Positions 34,946 to 44,217 of a stretch of 64,000 bases of DNA are shown here, one piece after another. Position numbers and translations under genes: made by a program. The DNA lies in NCBI RefSeq assembly GCF_031598375.1, contig NZ_CP123872.1, positions 310,001-374,000 on the forward strand. Direction: 5' to 3'. Every line of letters begins with the position of its first letter. Within the stretch, counting starts at the first letter, position 1. A model generated the notes under the pieces. The model worked only from the letters and a program-made list of their open reading frames with translations. It was not told the origin of the DNA and made no database searches. This DNA is from Temperatibacter marinus. GTDB taxonomy: Bacteria; Pseudomonadota; Alphaproteobacteria; Sphingomonadales; Kordiimonadaceae.

Positions 34946-35809
34946 ATGAAAAATCACTTTTGTATTTTTGTCTTTTTACTATCTGGGATGGCTTTCCCTC
35001 TAAAAGCTCAGGACTTTGATATTGTTGAACAGTTCAATAATACAATTGCCATTGTTCAAGGCGGTATTGACGACCTCATGGATACAAAGCTGATGAAGGG
35101 GACGCGCATGAAAGTCGGGTTTGCGATCGGCACAACCCCTGATTATCAAGGATCAAACAATTACAGCTTTCGCTTCCTCCCAATGATCAACATTCAATAT
35201 AAAGATAAATGGGCCATGGAAAATGGCCATTTCCATTATAATTTATGGCGACAAGGTCATTGGACTGCTGGTCCCCTTGCTTCTCTCAACTTTGGGAGAG
35301 AGGAAAGGCAAAATAAAGTTCTAGCTGGAATCGGCAATGTGGGTGACACCCTCGACTTAGGACTTTTTCTAAAATATAGCCGCCGAGAGACTGGCTCTGT
35401 CGCAGAAGTAAAAGTTAGGCACGGTCTCTCTAATGGGCAAGGGATGCGGGCTGAACTCACCGTTGGTCAAGCCTTTTATAAAAAAGGCAATTTACTTCTC
35501 ATCGGCGGCCTTCGTGCCAAATATATGGCCAAGAAAACCATGCAAACTAATTTTGGCATTTCCCCAGAGCAAGCCAGCACCTCTATCTACGGCCTAGAGG
35601 CCTTTGAAGCTAAAGGGGGGCTAAGTCAAATTATGTCTGCGATTATAGCCGTGAGAGAATTTCCAAAAAAGAGATTTCGTATTATGGGCGTTCTCAGTTA
35701 CGGCCATATGTTAAGCAGCGCAGCGAATAGCCCCCTCGTCTCTGGAGGTAAATCAGTAGGTGACAGCAGTCAGTTTGTTTTTGGAACAGCTATCACCTAT
35801 AATTTCTAG
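34946..35809 (+). CDS. MipA/OmpV-family outer-membrane protein
   Basis: A 287-residue protein with a signal peptide (ends near LKAQ) and a beta-barrel ending in ITYNF. It matches the MipA/OmpV family: FAIGTTPDYQGSNNYSFRFLP near the start and YSRRETGSVAEVKVRHGLSNGQG in the middle. Family members act as porins or as scaffolds of murein enzymes. It overlaps the convergent nitroreductase gene by 4 bases. Confidence 0.82.
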   Translation: MKNHFCIFVFLLSGMAFPLKAQDFDIVEQFNNTIAIVQGGIDDLMDTKLMKGTRMKVGFAIGTTPDYQGSNNYSFRFLPMINIQYKDKWAMENGHFHYNLWRQGHWTAGPLASLNFGREERQNKVLAGIGNVGDTLDLGLFLKYSRRETGSVAEVKVRHGLSNGQGMRAELTVGQAFYKKGNLLLIGGLRAKYMAKKTMQTNFGISPEQASTSIYGLEAFEAKGGLSQIMSAIIAVREFPKKRFRIMGVLSYGHMLSSAANSPLVSGGKSVGDSSQFVFGTAITYNF

Positions 35810-36486
35810 CTAATGAAGGTCGAGATTTGATCTAACGGCTTCTTGTTAATGACCGGCACCTCTGCGTCCTTAGTTGGATGTCCTGCAACCACAAGCATAA
35901 TCGGCTTTTCATGTTTAGGCCGCCCACAAATCATATTCAAAAAGCCCATTGGCGAAGGTGTGTGAGTCAGAGTAGCAAGCCCTGAGTTATGTAGGGATGT
36001 TATGAGCATGCCCGCAGCTAACCCTACACTTTCATGCACATAATAATGTGTTTCTTTCTCACCTGTGTCTTCATCAAGACCATAGGACTGGCGGAAAACC
36101 GCAATCAACCACGGAGCTGTCTCAAGGAAAGGTTTATGCTCGTCAGTGCCAAAAGGCACCAAATCATCCAACCACTCTTCACTGGCACGACCACCATAAA
36201 ATTCACGTTCTTCTTCTTCGGCCGCTTCGCGCAGTTTTGCCTTAATATCCGCTTTAGAGATTGCAACAAAATGCCAAGGCTGCTTGTTGGCCCCACTCGG
36301 TGCTCGTCCTGCAGCCAATATTGCATTTTCGATGATCTCTTTCGGCACTGGCTGGTCCGTAAAGTCCCTGACTGTCCGGCGTGAGGCCATCAACTGAAAA
36401 AACTCTTTTGAGCGTTCAATCCTTTCTTCATCTGTATAAGATGGCAGAGGAGATAAGGGGGCAAATGGTGCATCTTTTCTTTGCAT
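35806..36486 (-). CDS. Nitroreductase resembling iodotyrosine deiodinase
   Basis: A 226-residue FMN-dependent nitroreductase-fold enzyme. The FMN site is seen in SRRTVRDFTDQPV and RAPSGANKQPW, and the second half has ESVGLAAGMLITSLHNSGLATLTHTP in the usual dimer position. The run of glutamates followed by EFYGG near residue 95, the EEWLDDL region and the C-terminal KPLDQI resemble the reductive dehalogenase iodotyrosine deiodinase, whose active-site lid uses E, Y and K. It could remove halogens from aromatic acids or act as a general flavin reductase. It is alone on its strand. Confidence 0.83.
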   Translation of the reverse strand: MQRKDAPFAPLSPLPSYTDEERIERSKEFFQLMASRRTVRDFTDQPVPKEIIENAILAAGRAPSGANKQPWHFVAISKADIKAKLREAAEEEEREFYGGRASEEWLDDLVPFGTDEHKPFLETAPWLIAVFRQSYGLDEDTGEKETHYYVHESVGLAAGMLITSLHNSGLATLTHTPSPMGFLNMICGRPKHEKPIMLVVAGHPTKDAEVPVINKKPLDQISTFIS

Positions 36487-36549
36487 ATTTTTGATCCGAT
36501 TTACAAAAGTTACAGACTATGATTAAACTGGACCATAACGGGAGGTCCT

Positions 36550-38334
36550 ATGATAAGTCTAGTCCGAAATCTAATCATTATTATCAGTGTCTTAATGATC
36601 ATTGGCGCGCCTGCCTATTCACAGGTTATCTCTCTTAGTCAGGACCGCATGACACAGCTCATAGAAACCGCTCATAAAAATGGCCTTAGCCTCACGTTTA
36701 GTAATGGATTTTTTGTAACAGACAAAACTGGCCGCCATCCTATCAAAGACGCCAGCACTTGGGTTCAAAGTCGTGAGATCACTCATTATGTCTACGGCCT
36801 CCTAGCTTTCAGACTGGCTGATAAAGGAAAAGTCAGCCTTGACGCTCCTCTTTATGAAGTTTTCCCTGATTATGATCTTGGAGAGTTTTTTTCAGTGCCA
36901 GTTACCATCCGTCACTTAATGGCTCAAACAGCTGGATTTTCAACGCCGCCTTTTTATGCTTACCCTTCAGGTCAACAGCCTATGAGTCTCGACTTGGGAT
37001 CATATATTAAATCCATCCGTCCCGCAGGGCAAAAAACCCATGATGACATCGTTTCTACCCTCCTTCTGATCAAAGCACTTGAGACGATAACCGGCGAAGA
37101 ACTGAGCTTACTTATCGAACAAGAACTATTGAAGCCCCATGGCCTGTCCAGTATAGATATGAGGCAATCCACAGATCAAAACCGTCTCTATCCTGAGATT
37201 TTCGCCCCTGCTTTTGAATTATCACTTACGAAAAGAGCTTTGTTCTCTCTATCCCCCTACCTCAATCGAAATCGAGGCATGGATCCAGCATTTTTAAGTG
37301 AGAGCAGCTTCAGAGATATAACCACTATCGTGACCTATGCTCACCATCCCCTTGATCACACGAGAACAACCTTGCAAAGTCAATTTGCAGTCGGCAAACA
37401 TATGATGCGGACTACAGCCCTTTACTGCCATCCTTCAATTCGAGATCAAGCGTCAGTTTTTGTCCTGAACGATAGTCGCCTGTCAGTTCTATTAGAAAGA
37501 AAGAGCAATGGGGCATGCCTTTTCTCTTCCGCACGAAATATTGCAGCAGACATTATCGAAAAGGATGTTCCGAGCAATCTCATCTATAGTGAAATCAGAC
37601 AACGTCGTGACATCTTTGAGAAAATGGGAGACCCGGATGACCCCATCCAAGGATTGTTCATGGAAGACAATACGCCGTCTCACTGGCTCACTGATCGCCT
37701 TAACCGAATTATGCATAGAACCTTACAAATTGATCCTGTCGCTGGCACAAAAAACCTCTTACTAAAGCGAGAAAAGGACCCTCAATCAATGGAGTTTATC
37801 TATGAGGGCCCCTATCTCTATAAAAGCCGTGATGGACGGCAGCTCTCCTTTTCTCAGCGAATGAGGGGTGGATATGCGAATTTAGACGGCGAGACCTATA
37901 GATTTACGGGCCCTATTGGTAGTAAAGGGCTGCTAATCGATCCATATTATCTGATAATCCTTCTGAATCTGACAGTCTTAATTTATCTCAAGAAAGCTCC
38001 CTCTCCGGCTTGGCGAACCATGGCAAAGGTTGTTGGGATCTCTACACTCATCTTTGCTATAAGCATAGAGCTCGAAAAACATTACGGCGTTTACTTCACC
38101 CATTATAAAGGATTGGCCTACCTTGTGATTTTGTGGCGTATCTTTTTGAACATAGCCATGATGGGCTTATTCACCATGCCATTCTTTGCAATGACCTTTT
38201 CAAAACAGCATATGATCCCTAAAGGTGTGCCTATGATTTTGACCAGTGTGCACCTTACAGTTTTAACTGCATCATCCTTAGCAATATTTTTGTGGGCAAT
38301 GACTGTAAACATTTCAGGAAACTTCATCCCATGA
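36550..38334 (+). CDS. Beta-lactamase-fold membrane protein without the usual catalytic motifs
   Basis: A 594-residue exported protein. A signal helix is followed by a serine beta-lactamase/class C-like domain (residues 30-340: LADKGKVSLDAPLYEVFPDY; TIRHLMAQTAGFSTPP; ALETITGEELSLLIEQELLKPHGLSS) and, from about 455, four hydrophobic helices. The position where active relatives have SxxK reads SREITHYV, without the lysine, and the YxN motif is not seen. It therefore looks like a non-catalytic member, perhaps binding peptidoglycan-like ligands. It overlaps the next gene as ATGA. Confidence 0.75.
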   Translation: MISLVRNLIIIISVLMIIGAPAYSQVISLSQDRMTQLIETAHKNGLSLTFSNGFFVTDKTGRHPIKDASTWVQSREITHYVYGLLAFRLADKGKVSLDAPLYEVFPDYDLGEFFSVPVTIRHLMAQTAGFSTPPFYAYPSGQQPMSLDLGSYIKSIRPAGQKTHDDIVSTLLLIKALETITGEELSLLIEQELLKPHGLSSIDMRQSTDQNRLYPEIFAPAFELSLTKRALFSLSPYLNRNRGMDPAFLSESSFRDITTIVTYAHHPLDHTRTTLQSQFAVGKHMMRTTALYCHPSIRDQASVFVLNDSRLSVLLERKSNGACLFSSARNIAADIIEKDVPSNLIYSEIRQRRDIFEKMGDPDDPIQGLFMEDNTPSHWLTDRLNRIMHRTLQIDPVAGTKNLLLKREKDPQSMEFIYEGPYLYKSRDGRQLSFSQRMRGGYANLDGETYRFTGPIGSKGLLIDPYYLIILLNLTVLIYLKKAPSPAWRTMAKVVGISTLIFAISIELEKHYGVYFTHYKGLAYLVILWRIFLNIAMMGLFTMPFFAMTFSKQHMIPKGVPMILTSVHLTVLTASSLAIFLWAMTVNISGNFIP

Positions 38335-38960
38335 CATCGTCTTATGCTCTAACGACTGAAGCTGTAAAATCCATGCTGGATCACTTGGCAACAACATGTC
38401 CACATATTAAATCTGCCCTTGAATTAGTGGATTACCCGAAAGAACGACGTGCGGATGTGGGTTACCCCTATTTAATGAGAATAATTTCAGGGCAGCAGCT
38501 TTCTGTGAAGGCTGCTGCCAGCATCTGGCAGAGGGTAGAGCTTCTCCTAGACGGTGATGTGACGCCAGAAAATTATCTAAGCAAGAGTGATGAAAGTCTG
38601 AGAGCAGCTGGGTTTTCTTTTCAAAAAATAAAATATGGTCGCTCCCTTTCAGAAGCTGTCAGAAGAGGTGACCTGGACCCCCATGGCATGGATAGTATGA
38701 GAGACGATGAAATATTAAAATCTATCACTGCGGTAAAAGGCTTTGGCCGATGGTCTGCCGAAATGTATATGATGTTTTCGCTTGGCAGAGAAAATGTATG
38801 GCCCGTGGGCGATCTTGCCGTACGGAAAGGGGTGGGACGTATTTTAGGCATTGATGAACCAACTGAAAAAGAAATGGATAAATTAGGAGAGCGATGGCAG
38901 CCCTATAGAAGCGCAGTAGCCTTGCTCTGTTGGCACTATTACTCAAATGCCCCTTTTTAA
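38331..38960 (+). CDS. alkA: DNA-3-methyladenine glycosylase (AlkA-like)
   Basis: A 209-residue glycosylase of the HhH-GPD family. The helix-hairpin-helix is ITAVKGFGRWSAEMYMM (about 132-148) and the catalytic aspartate is in VWPVGDLAVRKG (D161). It removes alkylated bases such as 3-methyladenine. The ATG at 38331 overlaps the preceding stop (ATGA); an earlier start at 38292 lies in the other gene. It lacks the N-terminal beta domain of E. coli AlkA. Confidence 0.9.
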   Translation: MTSSYALTTEAVKSMLDHLATTCPHIKSALELVDYPKERRADVGYPYLMRIISGQQLSVKAAASIWQRVELLLDGDVTPENYLSKSDESLRAAGFSFQKIKYGRSLSEAVRRGDLDPHGMDSMRDDEILKSITAVKGFGRWSAEMYMMFSLGRENVWPVGDLAVRKGVGRILGIDEPTEKEMDKLGERWQPYRSAVALLCWHYYSNAPF

Positions 38961-38993
38961 GAGTTTTACGATAATCAATACGGAGTATACCAG

Positions 38994-39428
38994 ATGAGCT
39001 TTAACAAAATAGAAGAAACGACCTTTGCTAGCCCGCAGATCACGACTGCGGATATTGATAGGGCGATTGCTCAAGGGGTCAAAGTTATTATTAACAATCG
39101 GCCTGATTATGAAGAAGGCGGCCAACCCTTGAATGCTGATTTACAGTCTTATGCAGAAGAAAAAGGACTAACTTGGCATCATATTCCTCTAGTGGGAGGT
39201 AATTTAAGTGAAGAACATATCACACTGTCTGTTGCCGCTTTTAAAGAAAGCGCGCCCACGCTAGCTTTCTGCCGGTCAGGAACACGGTCCACAATGCTTT
39301 GGGGCCTAGCGATGGCAGCCACTCATGCGCTATCCACAGATGAAATCTTAGAAAAAGCTTCGGGAGCTGGCTATGACTTTGCCATGCAACGGGGCCTATT
39401 TGAACAAGTCAGAAATTTGCACCCTTAA
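38994..39428 (+). CDS. DUF442/TIGR01244-type phosphatase-like protein
   Basis: A 144-residue protein with the fold of a cysteine phosphatase and the loop CRSGTRS (CX5R). It matches the group annotated as beta-lactamase hydrolase-like or TIGR01244, sometimes linked to sulfide oxidation when fused to other domains. Here it stands alone. The start (ATG 38994) follows an AT-rich leader. A phosphatase or sulfurtransferase role is possible; the substrate is unknown. Confidence 0.8.
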   Translation: MSFNKIEETTFASPQITTADIDRAIAQGVKVIINNRPDYEEGGQPLNADLQSYAEEKGLTWHHIPLVGGNLSEEHITLSVAAFKESAPTLAFCRSGTRSTMLWGLAMAATHALSTDEILEKASGAGYDFAMQRGLFEQVRNLHP

Positions 39429-39433
39429 TACTC

Positions 39434-39471
39434 AAAGGGGTTTATGGCATCTAACCGTCGTCGACCCCTTT
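39434..39471. terminator. Possible hairpin between convergent genes
   Basis: AAAGGGGT (39434-39441) pairs with ACCCCTTT (39464-39471) around a 22-base loop. It lies between the ends of the DUF442 gene and the small cysteine-containing gene. There is no long T run, so termination is uncertain. Confidence 0.3.
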
Positions 39472-39633
39472 AACATTTTCTCTGACTTTCTGAACACATG
39501 CGTCAGGCATCTTGCCAGATTCGACCATGGCCTGCGTAGCCTCTTTCCCTTTTTCCTCATAAAAACCGGCACAGGTTGGATACCCGTCAGGCACCTGTTG
39601 GCCACACCAGTCACAGGCTGTCGCTTTTTTCAT
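39451..39633 (-). CDS. Small cysteine-containing protein
   Basis: A 60-residue protein starting MKKATACDWCGQQVP. It has CDWCG, a further cysteine in PTCAGF and one in DACVQK, so it may bind a metal ion. No family was recognised. ATG 39633 is supported by GGAG a few bases upstream (with a longer frame starting at 39666 possible), and the start overlaps the stop of the acetyltransferase gene as ATGA. It is the last gene of the run oligopeptidase B, acetyltransferase, small protein. Confidence 0.55.
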   Translation of the reverse strand: MKKATACDWCGQQVPDGYPTCAGFYEEKGKEATQAMVESGKMPDACVQKVRENVKGVDDG

Positions 39634-40208
39634 CGAGTAGTCTCCTCTTTCCAATTTAGCCACCAAACATCGACGCTTTTTCCGTTCGGCACATCCATCG
39701 AGCTTGACCTCGTCACTTCAAGCCCCACTTTTTCTAACACGCGGCGACTGGCTCCATTACCTGCCATGACATGGGCAGAAATGTCTATAAGAGGAAAATC
39801 CATTGCCTCCGCACAAGCCTGACAGACTGCACTCGCTGCTTCTGTTGCATAGCCCTTCCCCCAATAGGGGGGCATGAGCCAATACCCTACTTCCATGGTG
39901 TCACCCTCAGGCATCGGCCTCATAATTACTAAGCCTATCATGGTCTGGTCTTCTTCTTTTGGAAAAATGGAATAGAAGAATTTAAAGTCCTGATTAGTGT
40001 TTTTCTTCTGAGCCTCAGTTCGACATTCAGCTAATGTTTTCACAGGGGGCATGCCAATAAATTGCATCACTTGAGGATCCATTCGCATTTTCACAAAGGC
40101 ATCCATATCGCGCTCAAAAAGCATCTTCCTTAAAATCAAACGGTCAGTTCTTATGGCTAACGGCTTTAAGGACATTGCCTCTCTGCTATATGTATCATGT
40201 GCTGCCAT
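39630..40208 (-). CDS. GNAT-family acetyltransferase
   Basis: A 192-residue N-acetyltransferase of the RimJ/RimL type: IRTDRLILRKM at the start, VGYWLMPPYWGKGYATEA as the acetyl-CoA site and GNGASRRVLEKVGLE near the end. It directly follows the oligopeptidase stop (TAAATG) and has GGGAGAG upstream. It may acetylate a ribosomal protein N-terminus or a small molecule. Confidence 0.87.
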   Translation of the reverse strand: MAAHDTYSREAMSLKPLAIRTDRLILRKMLFERDMDAFVKMRMDPQVMQFIGMPPVKTLAECRTEAQKKNTNQDFKFFYSIFPKEEDQTMIGLVIMRPMPEGDTMEVGYWLMPPYWGKGYATEAASAVCQACAEAMDFPLIDISAHVMAGNGASRRVLEKVGLEVTRSSSMDVPNGKSVDVWWLNWKEETTR

Positions 40209-42284
40209 TTACACTCTCCCAAAGGACATCAGCAGAAATGTATATTCTTCGGCTACTTCCTTAAGGCGTTCGAACCGTCCAGATTTTCCTGCATGGCCCG
40301 CCCCCATGTTCATTTTCATCATCACTAAATTCTTATCCGTTTTCATCGCTCGCATTTTAGCTGTCCACTTTGCAGGCTCCCAGTATGTCACTCGCGGGTC
40401 ATTGAGCCCCCCTGTCACCAATTGAGGGGGATAGTCTTTGGCCCCGATATTTGAATAAGGACAGTAAGAGGCAATGGTCTCATAATCTTCTGCGCTTTTG
40501 ATAGGGTTGCCCCACTCTGGCCATTCAATTGGCGTCAAAGGAAGACTATCATCAAGCATGGTGTTCAAAACATCCACAAAAGGAACATGCAGTACTGCTG
40601 CTTTAAACAAGTCAGGTGCCTGGTTTAAGACAGCGCCCATCAATTCGCCGCCCGCAGATCCACCGGAGATAGAGATTGAGCCCTTTGTTGTAAGCCCCCT
40701 GTCTATCAGAGACTGAGCACAGTCTACGAAATCATTAAAACTATTTGTGCGGGACTTTAATTTTCCAGCCGTATACCAATCATATCCCATTTCATCCCCC
40801 CCGCGAATATGGGCAATGGCATAAGCAAAACCGCGATCCAACAACGAGAGTCGTGCACTTGAAAAACTAGGGCTCATCCCAAGACCATAAGCTCCATAAC
40901 CGTAGAGGTGAACAGGCGCGTCAGCCCCCTTTTTCCAGTCTTTTCTGTGAACAATGGAGATAGGGATATGTTCACCGTCCCTTGCTTCAATTAACACGCG
41001 CGATGTGGTATAATCATCTTTTGAATACCCGCTGGGGATTGCTTGTTCTTTCATCAAGGTTAGAGATTGCTGAGTCACGTGGTAGTCATATACACTCAGA
41101 GGTGAAATCATGCTTGTATAAGCAACCCTAATGACCTCAGTCTCATACCTATAATTTGATCCTAAGCTACATTCACAAACATCCTCTGGAAATTGCACTG
41201 CATGCTCTTCTCCGCCTCTTAGAATAATCGTTATTTTATCAAGGCCATTTAGCCGTTCTTGTACGACAATGAACTCTTTAAAGAGCTGATGCCCTCTAAT
41301 ATATCGAGTCTTATCGCCCGAGAGAAACAATGTCCACTCCGTCGGCGTCGAGGTTTCTTCTGCAGAACATAGATACAAGTCAAAATTACTTTGCCGTCGA
41401 TTGCTTCTAATGACAAATTGATTGTCCCACCCATGATCCACCGTATAATCGTGTCCGGCAGATCGCGGTGCAAGGCAAATAGGATCCGCTAGAGGAGTCG
41501 CAAGTGGAACCATGTGATTCTCTGCCGTGACATGGTCTGCACTTCTTATCTCAAGCCATTGTTTGCTGCTGGTACTTGATATGTGGACGAAGAAACTGGT
41601 CTCTTTTTCTTCGTATATAACAGAGTCCTCTGCCTTTCCAAGGGCGTGATATTGAACCAAATAAGGGCGCCATTCCTGGCTAACAATCACATAGCAGAAC
41701 CCTAGGCTATCAGATGACCAGACCACTTCTCCAGAGGTGTTTTCAATTGCGTCAGAAAGAGTCTCTCCGGTCATCAAGTCTTTAACGTTGATGGTAAACC
41801 GTTCACTGCCATTTGTGTCAGTAGACCATGCTAGATAGCGACCGTCAGGACTGACGGCTAGATCATGCAGTTTAAAAAAGTCTAATCCTTCGGCTTCTTT
41901 AACTTCATCAAAGTAAAGATCCCATGAGGCTTGTGTCCCAGACTTTCTTCTATACCAACTTCTATATTGAGCCCCCTTTTCGAAGACCCAACGATATTCA
42001 TAAGCGCCGTCAACGAAGGGGACACCTTCATCATCCTCTTTGATCCGACCTTTAAGCTCTGAAAAAATTTCATCTGTTATCGCCTTATGGTCTCCCATAA
42101 TATTTTCAAAATAGCTATTTTCCTGCTTCAAATATGAAAGGACAGACTCGTCCGTCACTTCAGGATAGCCTTGATCTTTCAACCAGAAATAATCATCTTT
42201 CAAAATCTTTCCATGGAACGACCGCTCAGTCGGCTGAATAGAGGCTCGCGGCGGATTGCTCGTTGTTGGAGCTGTTAGGCGCAT
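40209..42284 (-). CDS. ptrB: Oligopeptidase B (S9 family)
   Basis: A 691-residue prolyl-oligopeptidase-family peptidase. Residues 90-410 form the propeller, followed by the alpha/beta-hydrolase part with the nucleophile GGSAGG (S543), aspartate in GGLNDPRVTYWEP and histidine in GAGHAGKSGRFE. RGGDEMGYDWYTAGK is typical of oligopeptidase B, which cuts after lysine or arginine in short peptides. No signal peptide, so it is cytoplasmic. Confidence 0.93.
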   Translation of the reverse strand: MRLTAPTTSNPPRASIQPTERSFHGKILKDDYFWLKDQGYPEVTDESVLSYLKQENSYFENIMGDHKAITDEIFSELKGRIKEDDEGVPFVDGAYEYRWVFEKGAQYRSWYRRKSGTQASWDLYFDEVKEAEGLDFFKLHDLAVSPDGRYLAWSTDTNGSERFTINVKDLMTGETLSDAIENTSGEVVWSSDSLGFCYVIVSQEWRPYLVQYHALGKAEDSVIYEEKETSFFVHISSTSSKQWLEIRSADHVTAENHMVPLATPLADPICLAPRSAGHDYTVDHGWDNQFVIRSNRRQSNFDLYLCSAEETSTPTEWTLFLSGDKTRYIRGHQLFKEFIVVQERLNGLDKITIILRGGEEHAVQFPEDVCECSLGSNYRYETEVIRVAYTSMISPLSVYDYHVTQQSLTLMKEQAIPSGYSKDDYTTSRVLIEARDGEHIPISIVHRKDWKKGADAPVHLYGYGAYGLGMSPSFSSARLSLLDRGFAYAIAHIRGGDEMGYDWYTAGKLKSRTNSFNDFVDCAQSLIDRGLTTKGSISISGGSAGGELMGAVLNQAPDLFKAAVLHVPFVDVLNTMLDDSLPLTPIEWPEWGNPIKSAEDYETIASYCPYSNIGAKDYPPQLVTGGLNDPRVTYWEPAKWTAKMRAMKTDKNLVMMKMNMGAGHAGKSGRFERLKEVAEEYTFLLMSFGRV

Positions 42285-42391
42285 TTTTATCTCTCACATT
42301 TCTTATTTTATTTGCAGACAAGACTTGCATTAGACGACTGAAACTGTCAAAGACTTTGAAAAGAAATATGAATGATTGAGGGATATTCAAT

Positions 42392-44170
42392 ATGTCTGTA
42401 GCTACTAATTTAGAGGCCCTACGCGGCGAACTCAAAGCCCAAGGCTTAAGCGCTTTTTTAATTCCAATCACGGATGAACATATGAGTGAATATGTGGGTG
42501 ACTATGCCCAACGCATCACCTGGGCAACTGGCTTTGCCGGCTCTGCTGGCAATGCAGCAATCGGGCTTGATGCTGCCGCTGTGTTCATTGATGGTCGGTA
42601 TACAATTCAAGTAAAACAAGAAGTAGACGGCACTTTGTTTGGTCGCCACCATTTTCAAGAATATCCAATGCTCAAGTGGCTTCAAGACCATGTGACGTCT
42701 GGTGAAAAAGTTGGATACGATCCTGAACTTGCAACAATTGAATTTGTCGAAAGCCTTCAGCTCGCCCTTGATAAAGTTGGGGCGGTTGCTGTAGCCGTTG
42801 ATCAAAATCCTGTTGATATAGTCTGGGAGAGCCAGCCTGCTGAACCTCTTTCTCCTGTTGTAATGCACGACGCAAAATATGCGGGTAAAACAGCCGCAGA
42901 AAAGCGGACTGATATCGCAGCAGAACTTGAGAAAAAAGGTGCTGATAGTGCTGTCATCACGATGCTCGACAGCGTAGCTTGGGCGTTCAATATTCGGGGT
43001 AAAGATGTATTGAACACCCCTGTTGTCCATGCTTTTGCTTTGATGCATAAAGATGAAACTGCTGATCTGTTTGTAGAGCAAAGTAAAGTATCAGACGATG
43101 TTCGCACCGCCCTTGGCAATGCCGTTCGCATTAGACCGCGCGAAGAATTCTATTCTGCGCTTCAGGATTTGGGCCGTCAGAACAGCACAGTCCTCGTCGA
43201 TGCAACCACGAATAACAGCAAGGTTTTCAAAAGCCTTGAAAAGGCTGGTGCCACTCTCGTTAAGGGACAAGACCCTTGCATTCTGCCAAAAGCAGTGAAA
43301 AACCCTGTTGAACAACAAGGGACACGAGATGCGCATATTCGCGATGGTGCAGCAATTTCAAAGATGCTTCACTGGCTTTCTATCGAGGCTCCTAAAGGGG
43401 AAATTGATGAATTGGATTGTGTGGATAAACTCTGGTCTTTTAGAAAAGAACTTTCCATGATCAATGACCGTAGTTTTGATACCATTTCAGGCGCAGGGCC
43501 TAACGGGGCGTTATGCCACTACCGCGTATCTGAAGAGACAAATAGAAAACTTGATCAGAATAGCCTGTATCTATTTGACAGCGGCGGACAGTTTAACGAC
43601 GGAACAACAGACATCACACGTACGATAGCCGTTGGAACCCCCACTGCTGAAATGATTGAAAATTACACCAGAGTCCTCAAGGGCCACATTCAGCTGACTT
43701 TGATGAAATTCCCCCAAGGCACATCAGGGGCTGCTCTAGATACCATTGCCCGCAAACCATTATGGGATGTTGGTTTAGACTATGACCACGGGACTGGTCA
43801 CGGCGTTGGAAGTTATCTGGCTGTGCATGAAGGTCCCCAACGTATTGCAAAAGGGAATAATGAAATTCCTCTTCAAGCTGGAATGATTTTATCAAACGAA
43901 CCCGGCTATTATAAAGCAGAAGAATATGGAATTCGTATTGAAAACCTTGTTCTTGTTAAAGAATTGGAAGGGACTTATGAACGTCCAATGCTTGGCTTTG
44001 AAAATCTCACTTGGGCACCGCTTGACCCGACACTTATAGACCGTGCTCTTCTAACTGAGGAAGAAAAGCAATGGGTAAATGACTATCATGCCACGGTTCT
44101 TGAAATGATCTCCCCTCAAATTGACGGCGAGGCAGCAGACTGGCTTAAGAAGGTTTGCGCACCTATCTAA
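42392..44170 (+). CDS. Xaa-Pro aminopeptidase (M24B)
   Basis: A 592-residue three-domain aminopeptidase P like the long eukaryotic-type enzymes. Two creatinase-like N-terminal domains (to about 310) are followed by the pita-bread domain. Metal residues are in LYLFDSGGQFNDGTTDITRT (two aspartates), GTGHGVGSYLAVHEGP (histidine), NEPGYYK and GIRIENL (glutamates). It removes N-terminal residues before proline. It is divergent from oligopeptidase B. Confidence 0.94.
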   Translation: MSVATNLEALRGELKAQGLSAFLIPITDEHMSEYVGDYAQRITWATGFAGSAGNAAIGLDAAAVFIDGRYTIQVKQEVDGTLFGRHHFQEYPMLKWLQDHVTSGEKVGYDPELATIEFVESLQLALDKVGAVAVAVDQNPVDIVWESQPAEPLSPVVMHDAKYAGKTAAEKRTDIAAELEKKGADSAVITMLDSVAWAFNIRGKDVLNTPVVHAFALMHKDETADLFVEQSKVSDDVRTALGNAVRIRPREEFYSALQDLGRQNSTVLVDATTNNSKVFKSLEKAGATLVKGQDPCILPKAVKNPVEQQGTRDAHIRDGAAISKMLHWLSIEAPKGEIDELDCVDKLWSFRKELSMINDRSFDTISGAGPNGALCHYRVSEETNRKLDQNSLYLFDSGGQFNDGTTDITRTIAVGTPTAEMIENYTRVLKGHIQLTLMKFPQGTSGAALDTIARKPLWDVGLDYDHGTGHGVGSYLAVHEGPQRIAKGNNEIPLQAGMILSNEPGYYKAEEYGIRIENLVLVKELEGTYERPMLGFENLTWAPLDPTLIDRALLTEEEKQWVNDYHATVLEMISPQIDGEAADWLKKVCAPI

Positions 44171-44186
44171 AAAAAGAGTGACGGAA

Positions 44187-44217
44187 AATGAGGGCCAATA
44201 GGTCCTCATTATTTTTA
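44187..44217. terminator. Bidirectional terminator
   Basis: AATGAGGGCC (44187-44196) pairs with GGTCCTCATT (44201-44210) around an AATA loop, with one G-T pair. A T-rich tail follows to 44217. It separates the aminopeptidase and the RES toxin genes, which converge. Confidence 0.8.
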
